This document shows positions 1 to 11,410 of a stretch of DNA of 64,000 nucleotides, one piece after another. Numbering within the stretch: the first letter of the stretch is position 1; the number at the start of each line of letters is the position of its first letter. The stretch covers positions 17,383,422-17,447,421 of the forward strand of contig CM068319.1 in NCBI GenBank assembly GCA_034766995.1, given 5' to 3'. Under the pieces are notes generated by a model. It was not told the DNA's origin and did no database searches. It saw nothing but the letters and a program-made list of their open reading frames with translations. Source of the DNA: Acanthacorydalis orientalis. Its lineage: Eukaryota > Arthropoda > Insecta > Megaloptera > Corydalidae. The translations under genes were made by a program, and so were the position numbers.

Positions 1-1915
1 TTCAGTGGAATGTATTATGTTGATTTGTGGAATGTATTGTACACACCTTCAAATCATTATATTTATTCAAGCTATAACAGCTTACAATTTTCCCAAAATC
101 CACTAAACAGCCGTATAAACTACATATTGGAGTAAGTTTTCGTTCGGCCTAAGGCTGAATTTCGGGCAAAAGCATAAAGTGAAATATGTCTAGCCTTTCA
201 TTTACATGGTACTAGAATTATACGATACCGGTTTAACACGGTCGATACAATACAGAGAAGTTCTATTTTACAGAGTACAGTTTCAGTTTACCAGAATGTT
301 TAAAAAAATATTGATTAATTAAGTAATGAAAACACTCGAGTCGAACGAATCAGTAATAATAGTGAATTTTTAATTGAGAAAGAACAAAGTTTTTCTGTGT
401 TAATTAATGACGAAGATATGGAATAAAGGCACTTTGGTAATTTTGGAAGTTGTTGATATATTTATTTTTTTAAAAACATGTCGCATAATTTTGTACCGTT
501 GACCGTCATGGAATTATTGTGTCTAGTTTGTTTTTCTTTACTATAATTGAATGTTATTTTAGCATAAACAAGATTTATGTATGGATATAAAAATTAGATT
601 TTGTGTTTTATTAACAAATATTTATAGATTTCTTAAGTTTTTTGGAATCCAGCTCATAATGTTGATTTAATTTTTATGGAATAAATTTATTGCTAAATCA
701 AATGTTAAATATATTTAACTAATTGATTTTTATTTTATTTTTTTAATATATATTAAACAATTATTTAAAAATTAATTTTGTATATTTTTTCTACATTTAT
801 CGATATTCAGTTCGTAGCAAAATTAATAAAAGTTAGCTTTATGAAATAAGGCAAGAAACGAAAATAACAAAATATCTCTTTGAACAAGTAAATGAATAAT
901 TTTTCTTCTTCTCCTCTCATACAAGTGCTGTTATTTGAAAAATGTTTATTAAGGAACCTGTTTTTTGTTTTAAAATTGTTCCCCTTAACATGTATGCACT
1001 TTCCTTATTTTTATGAAATTTTTAATTACAACGAATAGATTTGTATCGTTGTTCACTACATTTCTTTCACGGCTTTTTTTCAATATATATGAAATAATTG
1101 CTATAATATAACGATGTTTATGAACAATTAACAACATAAGTTTAATATGTATTGATTAATCGTATTGGTAGGGCCGTGTGGTAGCATGGAGCAATGGATC
1201 GCCAGTATGAAGGAACCTGTTAAATATTTCGCAATTTATTATTTTGTTTTATTATTTGTATGATTTTTGTTTATTTATAACGAATAATAAAGCTTAAATA
1301 ATATATAGTGCTGTTACCGCTGCTAGAAGGCGCCCTGTACCTAATTTACAATTATAGGTTCCATCTTCAGATGTATCTTATACGTTAGTCATGTTAAATT
1401 AATATGTAAACATGTTCAACATTGTAGTAAATAACTGTATTTGATATTTTTATACACCGAAACACAACAAATTTCTTATTAATATACTTATTTCCATTTA
1501 ATCTGTGACTATTATTATTCAAACACTCATTGTACTATGAGGATCCCACATGACGTTGGGACGATTTCACGATTCGAATTCATAAAAAGAGAAACAGTTT
1601 TGATTATGAATCTAATGACAATCCGTTATAGACCCATAACACAATTATAAAGTTACTTTTTGCATTTCATTCTTGACATTGTGCTTAATTCAATTACCGA
1701 AAGATTTGAACAAATGATATTACATGTTGATAAATTTAACATATTGTACAATATTTATAAACAGAAACATAAAAATAGATCAGAAATACTAAAAAAATGT
1801 ATGAATTTATTATTTGTTTATTGGTAATAGAGATATTGATGGTCTTGAACTTTGTGAAGAAATTATAAATTGAGTTGTATTAGTGTTTTCTCTTAAATGG
1901 AACCACCAGAAATAC
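1..1915. other. AT-rich noncoding DNA, nothing recognised
   Basis: No reading frame of note, no terminal inverted repeats and no recognisable transposase fragment were seen here on either strand. The stretch is strongly AT-rich with short A and T runs. A slightly GC-richer patch near 1170-1215 and 1315-1340 does not fold into a tRNA that I can recognise. Confidence 0.5.
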
Positions 1916-2007
1916 TTAACACATTCGCTACCAGGGTCTTGGTGGAAAAACGTCCACCACAGCCCAGGATTTTCTTGTGATAATATGACACCAAATGGCA
2001 TAGACCT

Positions 2008-2029
2008 TATATATGTATATATATGTATA

Positions 2030-2076
<47 letters not shown>
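2008..2076. repeat. (TA)n microsatellite with TATG interruptions
   Basis: Starts with ATATATG-type repeats and becomes pure TA. It lies inside the piggyBac derivative, so it expanded after that insertion or came with it. A second tract at 2648-2685 lies near the other end of the same element. Confidence 0.95.
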
Positions 2077-2079
<3 letters not shown>

Positions 2080-2261
2080 ACATTATAAGTAAAGAAAATA
2101 AGCATATTTAATAACATTATAAACTGGTACACATATGTGACGCTGAGCTATAGTTGAAAAATATGTTGTAGGTCATGTGTTAAATATATGCCACACATTC
2201 AATTAAAAGAAAATGAATAAAATTGGAAAACAAAAACTAAATAAATACAATTTTTCTGATT

Positions 2262-2480
2262 TATTTTGTATGGTGAATTTTAAAACATTTGTTAACGCAT
2301 AGCTCAATTGGTTGTCCACTGTTGGTTGTACAAATTTCACAAGCATAGAAAGTAGCTATGTGCCCCTTGTTACTGGCACATACACGGCATCTCAGTCGTT
2401 TCTTCATTTTTTCTAGAAGTGTTGTATATTTGAATTGTTTCTACGTGGAAACATAGTTATTTCGTTGTCAGAATTTAGTA
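2262..2480 (-). pseudogene. piggyBac transposase C-terminal zinc-domain remnant
   Basis: Read on the minus strand, the stretch gives a cysteine-rich peptide with the order C-x2-C, C-x2-C, then LCVNKCFKIHH followed by TK and a stop. This is the typical cross-brace zinc domain and terminal LCV-x-CFK-x-(Y/H)H signature at the end of piggyBac transposases. The upstream sequence is out of frame, and nothing of the catalytic DDD domain is recognisable. It lies inside the TTAA-bounded element. Identification rests on the cysteine pattern and the surrounding ends, not on a database search. Confidence 0.65.
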
Positions 2481-2643
2481 ATTTGCTGAAAACAAACTCT
2501 AAGGATGTAAAAACTCGAAATAATATAATATAACCACAGACAAAGCACTTCCTTCATACATTTTACTGTTTTAGAACTTAACAATTGTGTTCAAAGCACA
2601 ACACGTTTCAACACGTGATCATAAACTGACTAATTAGAGCTGT

Positions 2644-2686
<43 letters not shown>

Positions 2687-2750
2687 CGCTGGACTCTCAT
2701 AACAAACTGTTGTGTCACACATATGTGACGGCTCGTAGCGAACGTGTTAA

Positions 2751-3199
2751 CTATTCGTGGACAAACAATATGACTACAATATTTCAGAATTTGTTTATTT
2801 GCCTACGAATAATGCTAACTTTATCTGTATCAGTTGATTATGGACAATGCAGATTCTCTAAATTAAAAATTACTTAAAAAAATACTCAAGTTCAGCAATG
2901 GGACAAGAAAGATTAGTTGGTTTGGCTATGATGTCCAATGAAAGTGATGTATGTGAATCATGAAATTATGTCGATTTGATTTAGGATTTTGCGGGAATGA
3001 AATCTAGACGTGTAAATTTCAAATAATATACACATTTATTTTGTCTATTAACTATTTTGTGCAAATGTAAATATTTTATAGCGTATTGTTGCAACTGTTT
3101 CATATTTGTGTTCAAAATGTTGAATGCATTAAACAAATATATAAAATGAATAAGTAGGTTTTTTAATTTACTTAATTAGTTATTTCAGTATAGATTAAA
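2751..3199. other. AT-rich noncoding DNA, nothing recognised
   Basis: No coding potential, terminal repeats or known element was recognised between the piggyBac derivative and the CpG-rich block that follows. Confidence 0.45.
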
Positions 3200-3790
3200 G
3201 GCGCTTTTTAAGAATGTCTGCTCCAGGCGCCCAAACACCACAACACGGTTCTCTGCGCATTAGAAACATTTACACGAGTTTTTAAACAAAATCGTCACCG
3301 TGTCGCATGTGACACGATCCGACAGTTTTTTTCTAAAAAAAAAAAAAAAATCCGCACGTATCCTAAACAGATTATCAGCCGATAGATTGTCGAAACGTTG
3401 CGATAGCGCGGTCATCGCCGGCGCGTTGAATCGTTAAGTAAACATAACAGCGAGATTTTCAATTTGCCGCGCGATAATCTCGACATGCATACCGTTTTAT
3501 ATGTACCTTAGGTAACCTACAATTTCTGCTTGTGGCACGTAAAATTCAAATTGGATGTGCGCGCGGCACCGCTGTCCACGGGCGATACGCGCTTATCTCG
3601 CGCCCGGCCAACGCGATCGTTTACTTTGAAACGTTTGTGTAAATATCTCGCTCCATGTTATGTAAAGGGATCTCTCTCGTCTTGCCGTACATAAATTCTA
3701 TGCGATTCCAGCGATGAGGGCGGTACGGTGTGCACCGACTCGAGAACGACGCGAAAGACGGATTCTCTTCAACGTATTCAACATTTATCA
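3200..3790. other. CpG-rich block in AT-rich DNA
   Basis: Base composition shifts abruptly: many CG dinucleotides and GC-rich words such as CGCGCGGC, GCCGGCGCG and CGCGCCCGGCC stand against strongly AT-rich flanks. No long open frame on either strand spans the block, and no mobile element is recognised in it. It could be unique regulatory DNA, an untranslated exon or an unmethylated island. The compositional contrast is seen directly; any function is inference. Confidence 0.5.
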
Positions 3791-3807
3791 CGTGTGTATA
3801 CGAACGG

Positions 3808-3840
<33 letters not shown>

Positions 3841-5056
3841 CAGGGTGCGAGTGGTATTTGAGGACACATCTGGTAATTTAATAAAAAAAATCAACTGACC
3901 AAAAATTTTAATAAAAAATTGTGCACATGATCTCGATAAGCTTTCTTATTAGATTATTCTATGAATCTGCTTTTGGCTTCGATGGCTGCTTCAATGCGGG
4001 ACCGGAATCGTTGACATGCCTGCACTAAATGGGCCTTATTCATTCCGGACATCATCTGGATAATGGCGGCCTTCAGTGAATCTTTGATATTGTGACGATA
4101 TCGATTAGTCTCCCTTCCAACAACGCTCCAAACGTAGTTGTCCATGGAATTTCAATCTGCCGAGTTTGGCGCCCACATGTTTGGTGTTAGATGATCGTAC
4201 AGATTCTCTGACATCCACTCTTGAGTTACTTGATCTTTGTGAGAAGCTGAATCTTGTTGAAACACGTACGGTCTTCCTTTAGGTACTTCATCTATTCAGG
4301 GTTTAATAGCGGTTTCCAGAACCCCAATGTATCCAGCAGCAGTAATTCTAAGACCATGTGGAAACATGTCTACAGAGTCACCATCACTGTTGCTGGAAAC
4401 TTAGTGTACATCACTCTGGGGACATAAGAACATTCTGTACATTACTATCTGTCATTTTTCCTGTTAGAATTTTGTCCCTGATCGAAATTTTTTTCATCAG
4501 GGAAGAACTAAAGCATTTAATGTTCGTCAGGGTTTTTAATCTTGTTATTAACCACTTTGCACGGATCAAGTGGTTTTCTTGTACCTCTGCAGACATGAAT
4601 TGGCCTCTCCTCAGTGCATACGAATTGTATCGGATGTCCTCGTAGACCAAAGTTCTGATAATCTGCTTCGACACCCGAAGTTCTTTGTCGATGGCCTTCA
4701 TTAATTTTCCTGTATCATTATCGATAATGTTTTGTACCAGTTGGATGAATTGCGGTATTCTTATGGTGTCCGAAAGTTTTGATTTTTTTCTTTTTGATAC
4801 AGTCGAAACAATCCCAACAGAGGCTTCTAATTCCATCAGAACTTTGTGTACATAAGATCTTGCAACTTTTAGAAAGTTTGTAATTTATAAATCTCTGTGT
4901 GTCGCATATATGGTAATAATGACTGCATGTCCTTTCATTTCTTGTGTTACACTTTTATCTACCATGGCGTATTTCTAAGAAATAAAAACATTTTATTTGA
5001 TTTCATGAGAGGCATAATATAAAAAATAAGTGTCCTCGATTATTTCTCACACCTTG
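3841..5056 (-). mobile_element. IS630/Tc1-mariner superfamily transposon, full length but dead
   Basis: Both ends are visible. The left end begins CAGGGTGCGAGTGGTATTTG and runs into GAGGACAC. The right end, read inward, begins CAAGGTGTGAGAAATAATCG and also runs into GAGGACAC, giving imperfect inverted repeats of about 27 bp. Both ends abut TA, the target of this superfamily, and both lie against (TA)n tracts, so the insertion was probably into a TA microsatellite. The length of about 1.2 kb is normal for one transposase gene plus ends. The single gene is on the minus strand and carries stops and frameshifts. Confidence 0.85.
3954..4965 (-). pseudogene. IS630/Tc1-type transposase pseudogene
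   Basis: An ATG at 4965 (minus strand) opens a frame starting MVDKSVTQEMKGHAVI, interrupted by a stop after about 26 codons. It resumes at 4836 with the helix-turn-helix region (IPQFIQLVQNIIDNDTGK, then a second helical region ending IRYNSYALRRGQFMS). After about 4411 the frame shifts, but other frames keep family signatures: FPATVM, a GRPYVFQQDSA motif with the second catalytic Asp, and a C-terminal stretch with DNYVWSVVGRETN and QRFRSRIEAAIEAKSRFIE, which should hold the third acidic residue. Family members run to about 340 residues and this one matches in extent. At least one nonsense mutation and several frameshifts make it non-functional. Confidence 0.85.
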
Positions 5057-5130
<74 letters not shown>

Positions 5131-5135
5131 AATAA

Positions 5136-5200
<65 letters not shown>
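5055..5200. repeat. Compound (TA)n tract with TAAATA and TTTATA interruptions
   Basis: About 145 bp of TA repeat broken symmetrically by short TAAATA/TTTATA words. It abuts the right end of the IS630-type element and is the counterpart of the shorter TA tract at the left end (3821-3840). Confidence 0.95.
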
Positions 5201-5202
<2 letters not shown>

Positions 5203-6232
5203 TATATTCTTTGACGATATACTGTGAAATGAAGGTTTTTACAACCTTTTTAATCTTAATGATTCACTACTTATGTACATTTTCAATGTTTTCTAATTTC
5301 TTTATTCCACATGTTTATGTCAAGTTTTGTTGGATTTGGTTAAAAAAATGATGTTAAAGCTGTGATTCTAATTTATATCATACATACGGTAAGGGAAAAG
5401 AACGTCTTACGTAAATGTAAATAATAAAAACATTATTTACACGATTCGAACATGTGAGCACTTGCTAAAACCAGGAAAAACTATACTAACTGAATATGTA
5501 AACTGTTTGGTTGTATGGAGAGTTTTGCTAAAGCTAATCGTTCAGTCTTGTTTCTTTTTTCCTACATTTTGTATAAAATTGTATCTTTTGGGAAATGGTG
5601 GATTAGAGGTGGTTATTGTAATGAATAAAATTTACTTAATAATTACCTGTTGACAATATAATTGTGTTTAAATTATAACTGTATGTTTTCATACCTGTAG
5701 TCACGTTGTCTCGATAGTCTTTCACCTTTTGAATCATCTGAATTTCTGTTCTTCAGTTCTAGTTTCGGCTTGTATGCCATCTTAAAGATTGATTTTCAAC
5801 CTGTTCTAAAAATACGATTTATCATTAATTACACAAAGAAGAAAAGTTTTTAAAAACAGTCAATTTCATTCGATAAATTCACAAAAAAAAATCATGATAA
5901 AATTGTTTGTATGGAAATTTGCAAGAATCAACGTACCTGTGAACGTTTGTTTACTATTGCTGGCATCTAAATATATCCGTGATCACTGTAACAGTGTTCG
6001 AATTGTAAAAAATGAATATTTCTTGTACGATTGTACAAACATAAATAACAACGTACAACTTTAATTTGTTTTAACACGAACTAAAAACTCAAAGTGCTTT
6101 ACTAGTAAACTATAACGTGATCAAATTGTTTCGAGTGGCTAAAACTATAAATAAAGTCAATACAAAATATTTTTGTTCAGTTAACTTTCACTAAATGAAG
6201 TACTTCCAATTGGGAACTTTATTTAATCGAGT
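5201..6232. other. Noncoding, with one short dispersed repeat motif
   Basis: No gene is recognised. The segment near 5660-5700 (ATAACTGTATGTTTTCATAC followed by a CAGTAGTC-like stretch) resembles sequence at 7541-7580 and at 58155-58215, suggesting a degenerate dispersed repeat. The rest is AT-rich and featureless. Confidence 0.35.
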
Positions 6233-6234
6233 TA

Positions 6235-6781
6235 TTAGTTTGGTAAGAAAATAATTGCGGTTCTTGTTTTCTCGATTCTAACTTTATTTTTTTAATGAAA
6301 GTGCCATTTCATCGTGTTCGTGTCAATATCATTTTAAAGTATATTTTTCGGTCTGTATTTTGATAAAATCGACTTTGGTTTTATTATTAATTTGGTTCAA
6401 ATTGGGCGATTGAATTAAAGACGGAAAAGAAGTAAATAAGATCAATTTTCTGTACGAGTTTCAAAACGAGTGGTGAAACAGCAGAAACTACTTGTAAGCT
6501 AAACAATGCTTTTGGTGTGAGTACTGTTAAGGAACGTACGGTGCAATGGTAGTTACAAAAATGTCGTGTGCTGAGGACGAGACTCTTGAAGATGAAGAAG
6601 GCCGCGGATATCCTTCTTCAGTTCATAACGACAAACTGAAGGCGTCAGTTGAATCAGAACCATGCATAACAATTTGAGAGCTTGCACAAAAGTTAAACGT
6701 TAGTCATCCAACAGTACTGGATCACTTAAAACACTTAAAATTTGAAGGTCATAAGCCGCAATTATTTTTCTACCAACATGA
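6235..6781 (+). mobile_element. Short mariner derivative, copy 1 of 7
   Basis: The left end TTAGTTTGGTAAGAAAATAA and the right end (CCGCAATTATTTTTCTACCA and a few more bases) are the inverted repeats of a mariner element, flanked by TA on the left. Between them is a mutated coding region matching only the N-terminal helix-turn-helix half of a mariner transposase (KERTVQW, ESLEDEEG, RELAQKLNVSHPTVLDHLK). It then joins directly to the 3' end without the catalytic domain. The start codon is mutated to ACG. It is non-autonomous and old. Confidence 0.8.
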
Positions 6782-7108
6782 GAAAATCATTACAAAAAAG
6801 AATGAAGCGAATTAGTCATATAAATTGATTCAATTAGTTTAGGTTACAGTGAATACTAAGATAAATTGATAAAAGTAAATTTGTACTAGTTAGGCAAACA
6901 ATAACAGTTGTATGTATTAATTAATTTATGTCTAAAGTATTGATTCTAATATTCAGAAAAAATAATAATCTGATAAGTGGTAGTAATTGATAAAATGATT
7001 AAAAATAAATAAACATAAAAGTATATTCTGATACGTGCATTGAAAAATCGTTACAAACATAAAATTTGGCGTATACACACATACATACATAAATTATATA
7101 CATATATA

Positions 7109-7163
<55 letters not shown>

Positions 7164-8024
7164 GGATACATATACTTGAAACGAGAGATGAAAGCTATGA
7201 AATACATCATTAAAGTCAATGTTGGAATACGCGTTTTTCTGCTCACAGTAAATACATGCAAATAGGTTACAGTGAGTACGCAAAAGATACAGTAATTACT
7301 GTATTATAATTATTCGGCCTACTTTTAAAATTTTCAAAGGAAAAATCTAGGCAGTGTTCTTAATGAAAATATAAATAACTGCCAGAAAACAATTTTTTTT
7401 TATATCTTGTTCTTTGTTTAGACTTTTTTCTTGTTCTTTCAGGTACTTCAAAACGACAGAAATATATAAAATTGGTTTCTTATATTTATATTTCCTTAAT
7501 AGAGTTTAGTTATCGATATTATAATATTAAACAAGTAAAAATATTATAATTGTATGTTTTAATACCAGTAGTCCAGTTGATATGTCTGGATGATGTTCGT
7601 CTTTTCAGATCATATATTTTCAGCACGTTGCTATATTTAAATAGATTTTAGAGAAAAGTTTAAAATATAACTGAAGATGAGACACGTGCGGAAATTAGTA
7701 CTGGGTAATACTCGGACACTCAGATGATTCAAAGATGTCGAAGACTATTACCTTACCTTAAGACTATTACTATACCTTTTGCACACCAAGCAATTAGGCT
7801 ACACGTTAGTATCAACTTCAAGGTGTTTTTTTTATATTTCTGAGTTAATTTTTTTTATATTTCTGTAGCAATGACCAAGAAAAAATCTTGGAAATTTGTT
7901 AGATTATACGATTTTTTTTCAACTTATAAACTTTCTGCGTACCACAAAATTATTCATTTAGTATGAAATTAATTCATAGTTGTCAAGAACGCATGTACAT
8001 AAAAAATGGAGCCGAACGGGTTAA
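6782..8024. other. AT-rich noncoding DNA
   Basis: Contains the (TA)n tract at 7094-7162 and the short dispersed motif at 7541-7580 that is also seen near 5667 and 58155. No gene or complete element was recognised. Confidence 0.4.
7094..7162. repeat. (TA)n microsatellite
   Basis: Nearly pure TA repeat of about 65 bp, preceded by CATA and TGTG words. Confidence 0.95.
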
Positions 8025-8140
8025 AAAAGAGAATAAACTCTTTTAATTGTATCGGATTTGCAATTGTTTCAATGCCTGATGTTTACATTCCACACTTTTT
8101 TGTCATTATTTTGCACCGATATTCTATCATAGTATTAGTT
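8025..8140 (+). repeat. Dispersed repeat, copy 1 (pair with 11292-11407)
   Basis: Starts AAAAAGAGAATAAACTCTTT and runs through TTTACATTCC and ATTTTGCACCGATATTCTAT. The same order of words is found at 11292-11407 with scattered substitutions and no large gaps. Neither copy codes for anything. The pair indicates a repeat family or an old duplication about 3.27 kb apart. Confidence 0.7.
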
Positions 8141-8554
8141 TATAGTAATACAGTTCAAACTTTTTTCCACATATAATCATACACGAATTAACATAGTTTA
8201 ATGGAAATTTTCTGTTTTATTTCATTATTTATATGAATGTGTTTAAAGTAAATAATGAAAAACTTTTTATTTTTTGCATCAATGCAATATCCCAAGTACT
8301 AATCATAGTAATTACCCTTTTATCCTTTCAACAGCAAGAAATAACAGAAACTGATTTAGTAGTTAACTTCTTCTATAAAGCAGTGCACATGCTACAAAGG
8401 TACGAAAAATACTGCAGATCAGAAGTCTGTATTCTACGAATTAGGATAAGAGTATGATAAACATAGAAAAGTTTAAACACTCGGTGACATTGATGGACGA
8501 ACGCTTATCAAAGCTTTCATCTGTAAATGATAAAATTTAGCCAGTGACACTGTC

Positions 8555-8617
8555 TGTAGGAAGTAGAACGCCTTTAAGTGCCCGGGCAGTACAGCTGGCC
8601 TGGGTGCAAAGGGTTAA
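8555..8617 (-). mobile_element. Solo piggyBac-like terminus
   Basis: Ends in GGGTGCAAAGGG directly followed by TTAA (8614-8617). Read inward this is CCCTTTGCACCCAGGCCAGC, the CCY-TTTGCA type of piggyBac terminus. The 50 bases inside are unusually GC-rich for the region and include the palindromes GCCCGGGC and CAGCTG. I could not find the partner end, so this is a truncated copy or a short derivative whose other end has decayed. Confidence 0.5.
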
Positions 8618-9278
8618 GAACCAAATATATATTTGGAAATTTGAATATACGAGTGTATATAAAAAGTTCGATAGGAATATCTCGATTGAACTTCATTTTG
8701 ATGATTTTTTTATAGTCAACGTTATTTTCGAGTTTTAATTTGTTATGTACGTTTTTAAATGAAAGTCTGCAATAGTAAAATGAAAATTATCATAAAAAAA
8801 ACAAAAACAATTAAACTAAATTTATTGATAAGTTTAAAAAATCGTTTTAAATATATTTCACAGAGTTATAAAAGTATGCAACTTACATAATTTTAATTAA
8901 CTCAATAAATAAACTAGATATGTATATAGAAATATACATTTTATTTTCAAGTCAAAAAAAGCATTTCGGGTGTCATATATGCAGGTTTTCAAGATATTGA
9001 TTGTAGCATAATGTAAAATAAATTGCTGTCTATTATTAAAAGAGTCGGGAAACAAAACGTAAGCAGAAATGGAACATTCTGACTATTCAGTATAGTCATA
9101 TAAGAAATTTGTTTGATTTCGTGCGGTGATACGGATTGAGTAGAAGCACTGAAACATAATCACCGTAAGCTACTGATACGCTTTGTGCACAAGTGCGGAA
9201 AATGAGATAGTGAGAATTAATACGGATGTTATGTTTTGTCCGTAAACTATACATCTAAAACATACATTTGTGTTCATG

Positions 9279-9320
<42 letters not shown>

Positions 9321-9426
9321 CAAAAGTAATTTAATCTATGGAAGCAAAAAAAACTTAAATTTAAATATTTATAACTTTACAAGAAACGAGAAAAGAACTG
9401 TCTTTAAGTTAAACCTTACATATTTA
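8618..9426. other. AT-rich noncoding DNA with a (TA)n tract
   Basis: Holds a TA microsatellite at about 9281-9317. No gene or element was recognised. Confidence 0.4.
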
Positions 9427-9870
9427 TTAGGTTGGTGCAAAAATAATTGCGGTCGAGTATAAAGACGCTATACCAGTTAAAAATTACATTTATTAATCGA
9501 AATAAAGACCATTGGCCTGCACACATTTCCCCCAACAGGAAACTAGTTTGTTTATTCCTACAAGGTAGAATTCTGAAATCGTGGATTTAATGAATTCATC
9601 GAAAACGATTTAAGCTGATGCTTGATCTTCGAAAACTTTCACTCGTAGGAAATTACTCAAATGCTTAAAAAGATGATAATTTTTCGGAAGCGGATCCGGA
9701 GAATAATATGGGTGAGGTAAGGTTTCATAATCCGGTTCATTTCATTTTTATAAAGTCATTTGTGAGACGTGTGGCCTGTCGTTGTTATGAAGAAGAATGT
9801 GTCCTCTTCGATTGTCTAAATCTGGCCGTAAACGATTCAACTTCTCATGTATTTTTTTCAATTTCCTAAC
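9427..9870 (-). mobile_element. cecropia-like mariner, truncated 3' half
   Basis: The terminus TTAGGTTGGTGCAAAAATAA lies next to TA on the left and matches the cecropia-type mariner end. Reading on the minus strand, the segment corresponds to the C-terminal part of the transposase: the region around the last catalytic Asp (Pro-Pro-Tyr-Ser-x-Asp-Leu-like context, badly mutated) and the tail with the YLVGINKL-like end. Homology with the copy at 20810-21795 stops near 9870, so the 5' half and left terminus are missing. Non-functional. Confidence 0.8.
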
Positions 9871-10662
9871 AAATGTTTCTGTCCGTAGAAACACAAATCT
9901 GTAACTAATTCTGTAAAGATAGAAACTTAACCATCTTGTAAGAAGAATTGTTAAAACAACTTTAATTTTTCATTCATGTTGTCATACAATTTTAATATAA
10001 TATATATATATATAGTTTTGTTTTATGCAAAATTTGTATCCAAATAATCTTTGTGAGTTGATTGTTGTGTGAAAAATATTATTTTTTTTTTTTATTGATT
10101 AAAGTACATGAAATAACGTGAGAATGATGTAGATATATGTTAAGAGATTATATTTAATGAATTTGTATAAAATATAATATATTTGCATATATTTTGTATA
10201 TTTGCATTTTATTATAGGTTGATATAATATTATTAGGTTTGATATCCATCTCTCGTAAACGATCCTTGATGAATCAAAAGTAGTAAGTCTGGTGCTTAGA
10301 ACTTTTTATTTAGAACCTCAAGCGTAAATAGCAGTTATGATCAGATTTAAAGTTCGCTCTAATATCTACCTGAAGATGCCATTTGTATCAAAACTAGTAA
10401 TGGAGAACAGTCACATAGATAACTCAAAAGAACAATAGGATTTTTATTATTGAAAATTGTACTATATTTGTTATTACTAGATTATAGTTTGAGAAGGATG
10501 TTAATATACATTCTGATTGCCTTTCCTTCAAAATTTCACTTTAATCGTGCGCTAATGTCCTTTAGCTGTCGAAGTGTCCTAAAATTACTATAACCAACCT
10601 TTAACTGTATCAAATCGGTATTCGTTTTAAATTTTTTTTGCTCTAGCTAAAATTCGAATTTA
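9871..10662. other. AT-rich noncoding DNA, nothing recognised
   Basis: No frames, ends or repeats other than a short TA run near 10000-10013. Confidence 0.4.
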
Positions 10663-11240
10663 TTAGGTGAGTAGGAAAATAATTGCAGTTTTATTTTAAG
10701 AATTTCAACCTTATTTTTTTTTAATGAAAGTATTATGTCATCGTACCCGTGTTAATACCATTTTAAAGATATGAAATGACATTGTTAACACGAATATCAT
10801 TTTTTCGTTCTGTATTTTGACAACATCGACTTTGGTTTTATTATAATTTTTATTTCGAATTGGGCTATCGAATTAAAGATGGAAAAGAAGCAAATGTGAG
10901 AATTTTTTTGTAATGATTTCAGAACTGATGGTAAAGCAGCAAAAACTGTTCGTAAAATAAACGATGCTTTTGGTTTGGATACTATTAAGGAACGTATGGT
11001 GCGATGGTGGTTTCAAAAAATTCGTGCTGGTGACGAGAGTCCTGGAGATGTAGGAGATCGTGGGTGTCCTTCTTCAGTTCATAACGAAATTGAAGGCGTT
11101 AGTTGAATCAGAACCACGTACAACAAATCGAAAGCTTGTACAAAAGTTAGGCATTAGTCATCCAACTAACTAATCCAAATAATCTAAAAATATATATGAA
11201 TTTGAAGGCCATAAATGGCAATTATTTTTTACCAGGGTAA
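10663..11240 (+). mobile_element. Short mariner derivative, copy 2 of 7
   Basis: Begins TTAGGTGAGTAGGAAAATAA next to TA and ends GGCAATTATTTTTTACCAGG plus GTAA before TA. It keeps an ATGGAAAAGAAGC start and a decayed helix-turn-helix coding segment (KERMVRWWFQKIRAGDESP and more), then joins the short 3' tail with YEFEGHK-like codons. The catalytic domain is missing at the same place as in the other six copies. An extra frameshift lies after the Asp-Glu-Ser stretch. Confidence 0.8.
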
Positions 11241-11291
11241 TAGATATGAATCAGAATGAATTATAAAGTACCGAAATAAAATTTACACATT

Positions 11292-11407
11292 AAAAAGAGA
11301 ATAAACTCTTGTAATTGTAACGGATTTGAATGTTTTTCAATGTCTGATATTTACATTCCCACTCTCTTTTACCATTATTTTGCACTGATATTCTATTACA
11401 GTATTAG
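11292..11407 (+). repeat. Dispersed repeat, copy 2 (pair with 8025-8140)
   Basis: Starts AAAAAGAGAATAAACTCTTG and tracks the copy at 8025-8140 through to CAGTATTAG. It lies about 50 bp after the end of mariner copy 2. The other member is not next to a mariner, so this is a separate repeat. Confidence 0.7.
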
Positions 11408-11410
11408 GTG

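Larger units (their letters stand above)
1916..2750 (-). mobile_element. piggyBac-type element, internally deleted
   Basis: The unit is bounded by TTAA at 1916-1919 and at 2747-2750, the target duplication of piggyBac transposons. Inside these, the left end reads CACATTCGCTACCAGGGTC and the right end, read inward, CACGTTCGCTACGAGCCGTC, so about the first 12 bases are inverted repeats with one mismatch. A direct subterminal motif, CACATATGTGACG, occurs near 2131 and again near 2718. Only about 827 bp remain between the duplications, against roughly 2.5 kb for a complete element. Two (TA)n tracts have expanded inside. What is left of the transposase is the C-terminal zinc domain on the minus strand. 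The element is dead or non-autonomous. Confidence 0.75.

Noticed and set aside
1170..1215. Possible tRNA-like segment (GGGCCGTGTGGTAGCATGGA)
   Set aside because: No cloverleaf with matching acceptor and T arms could be drawn.
4358..4645. + strand frame of 95 codons
   Set aside because: Antisense shadow of the IS630/Tc1-type transposase pseudogene.
8005..8030. GAACGGGTTAA as a second piggyBac end to pair with 8613
   Set aside because: It faces the same way as the 8613 end and lacks the CCY-TTTGCA order, so it cannot be the partner.
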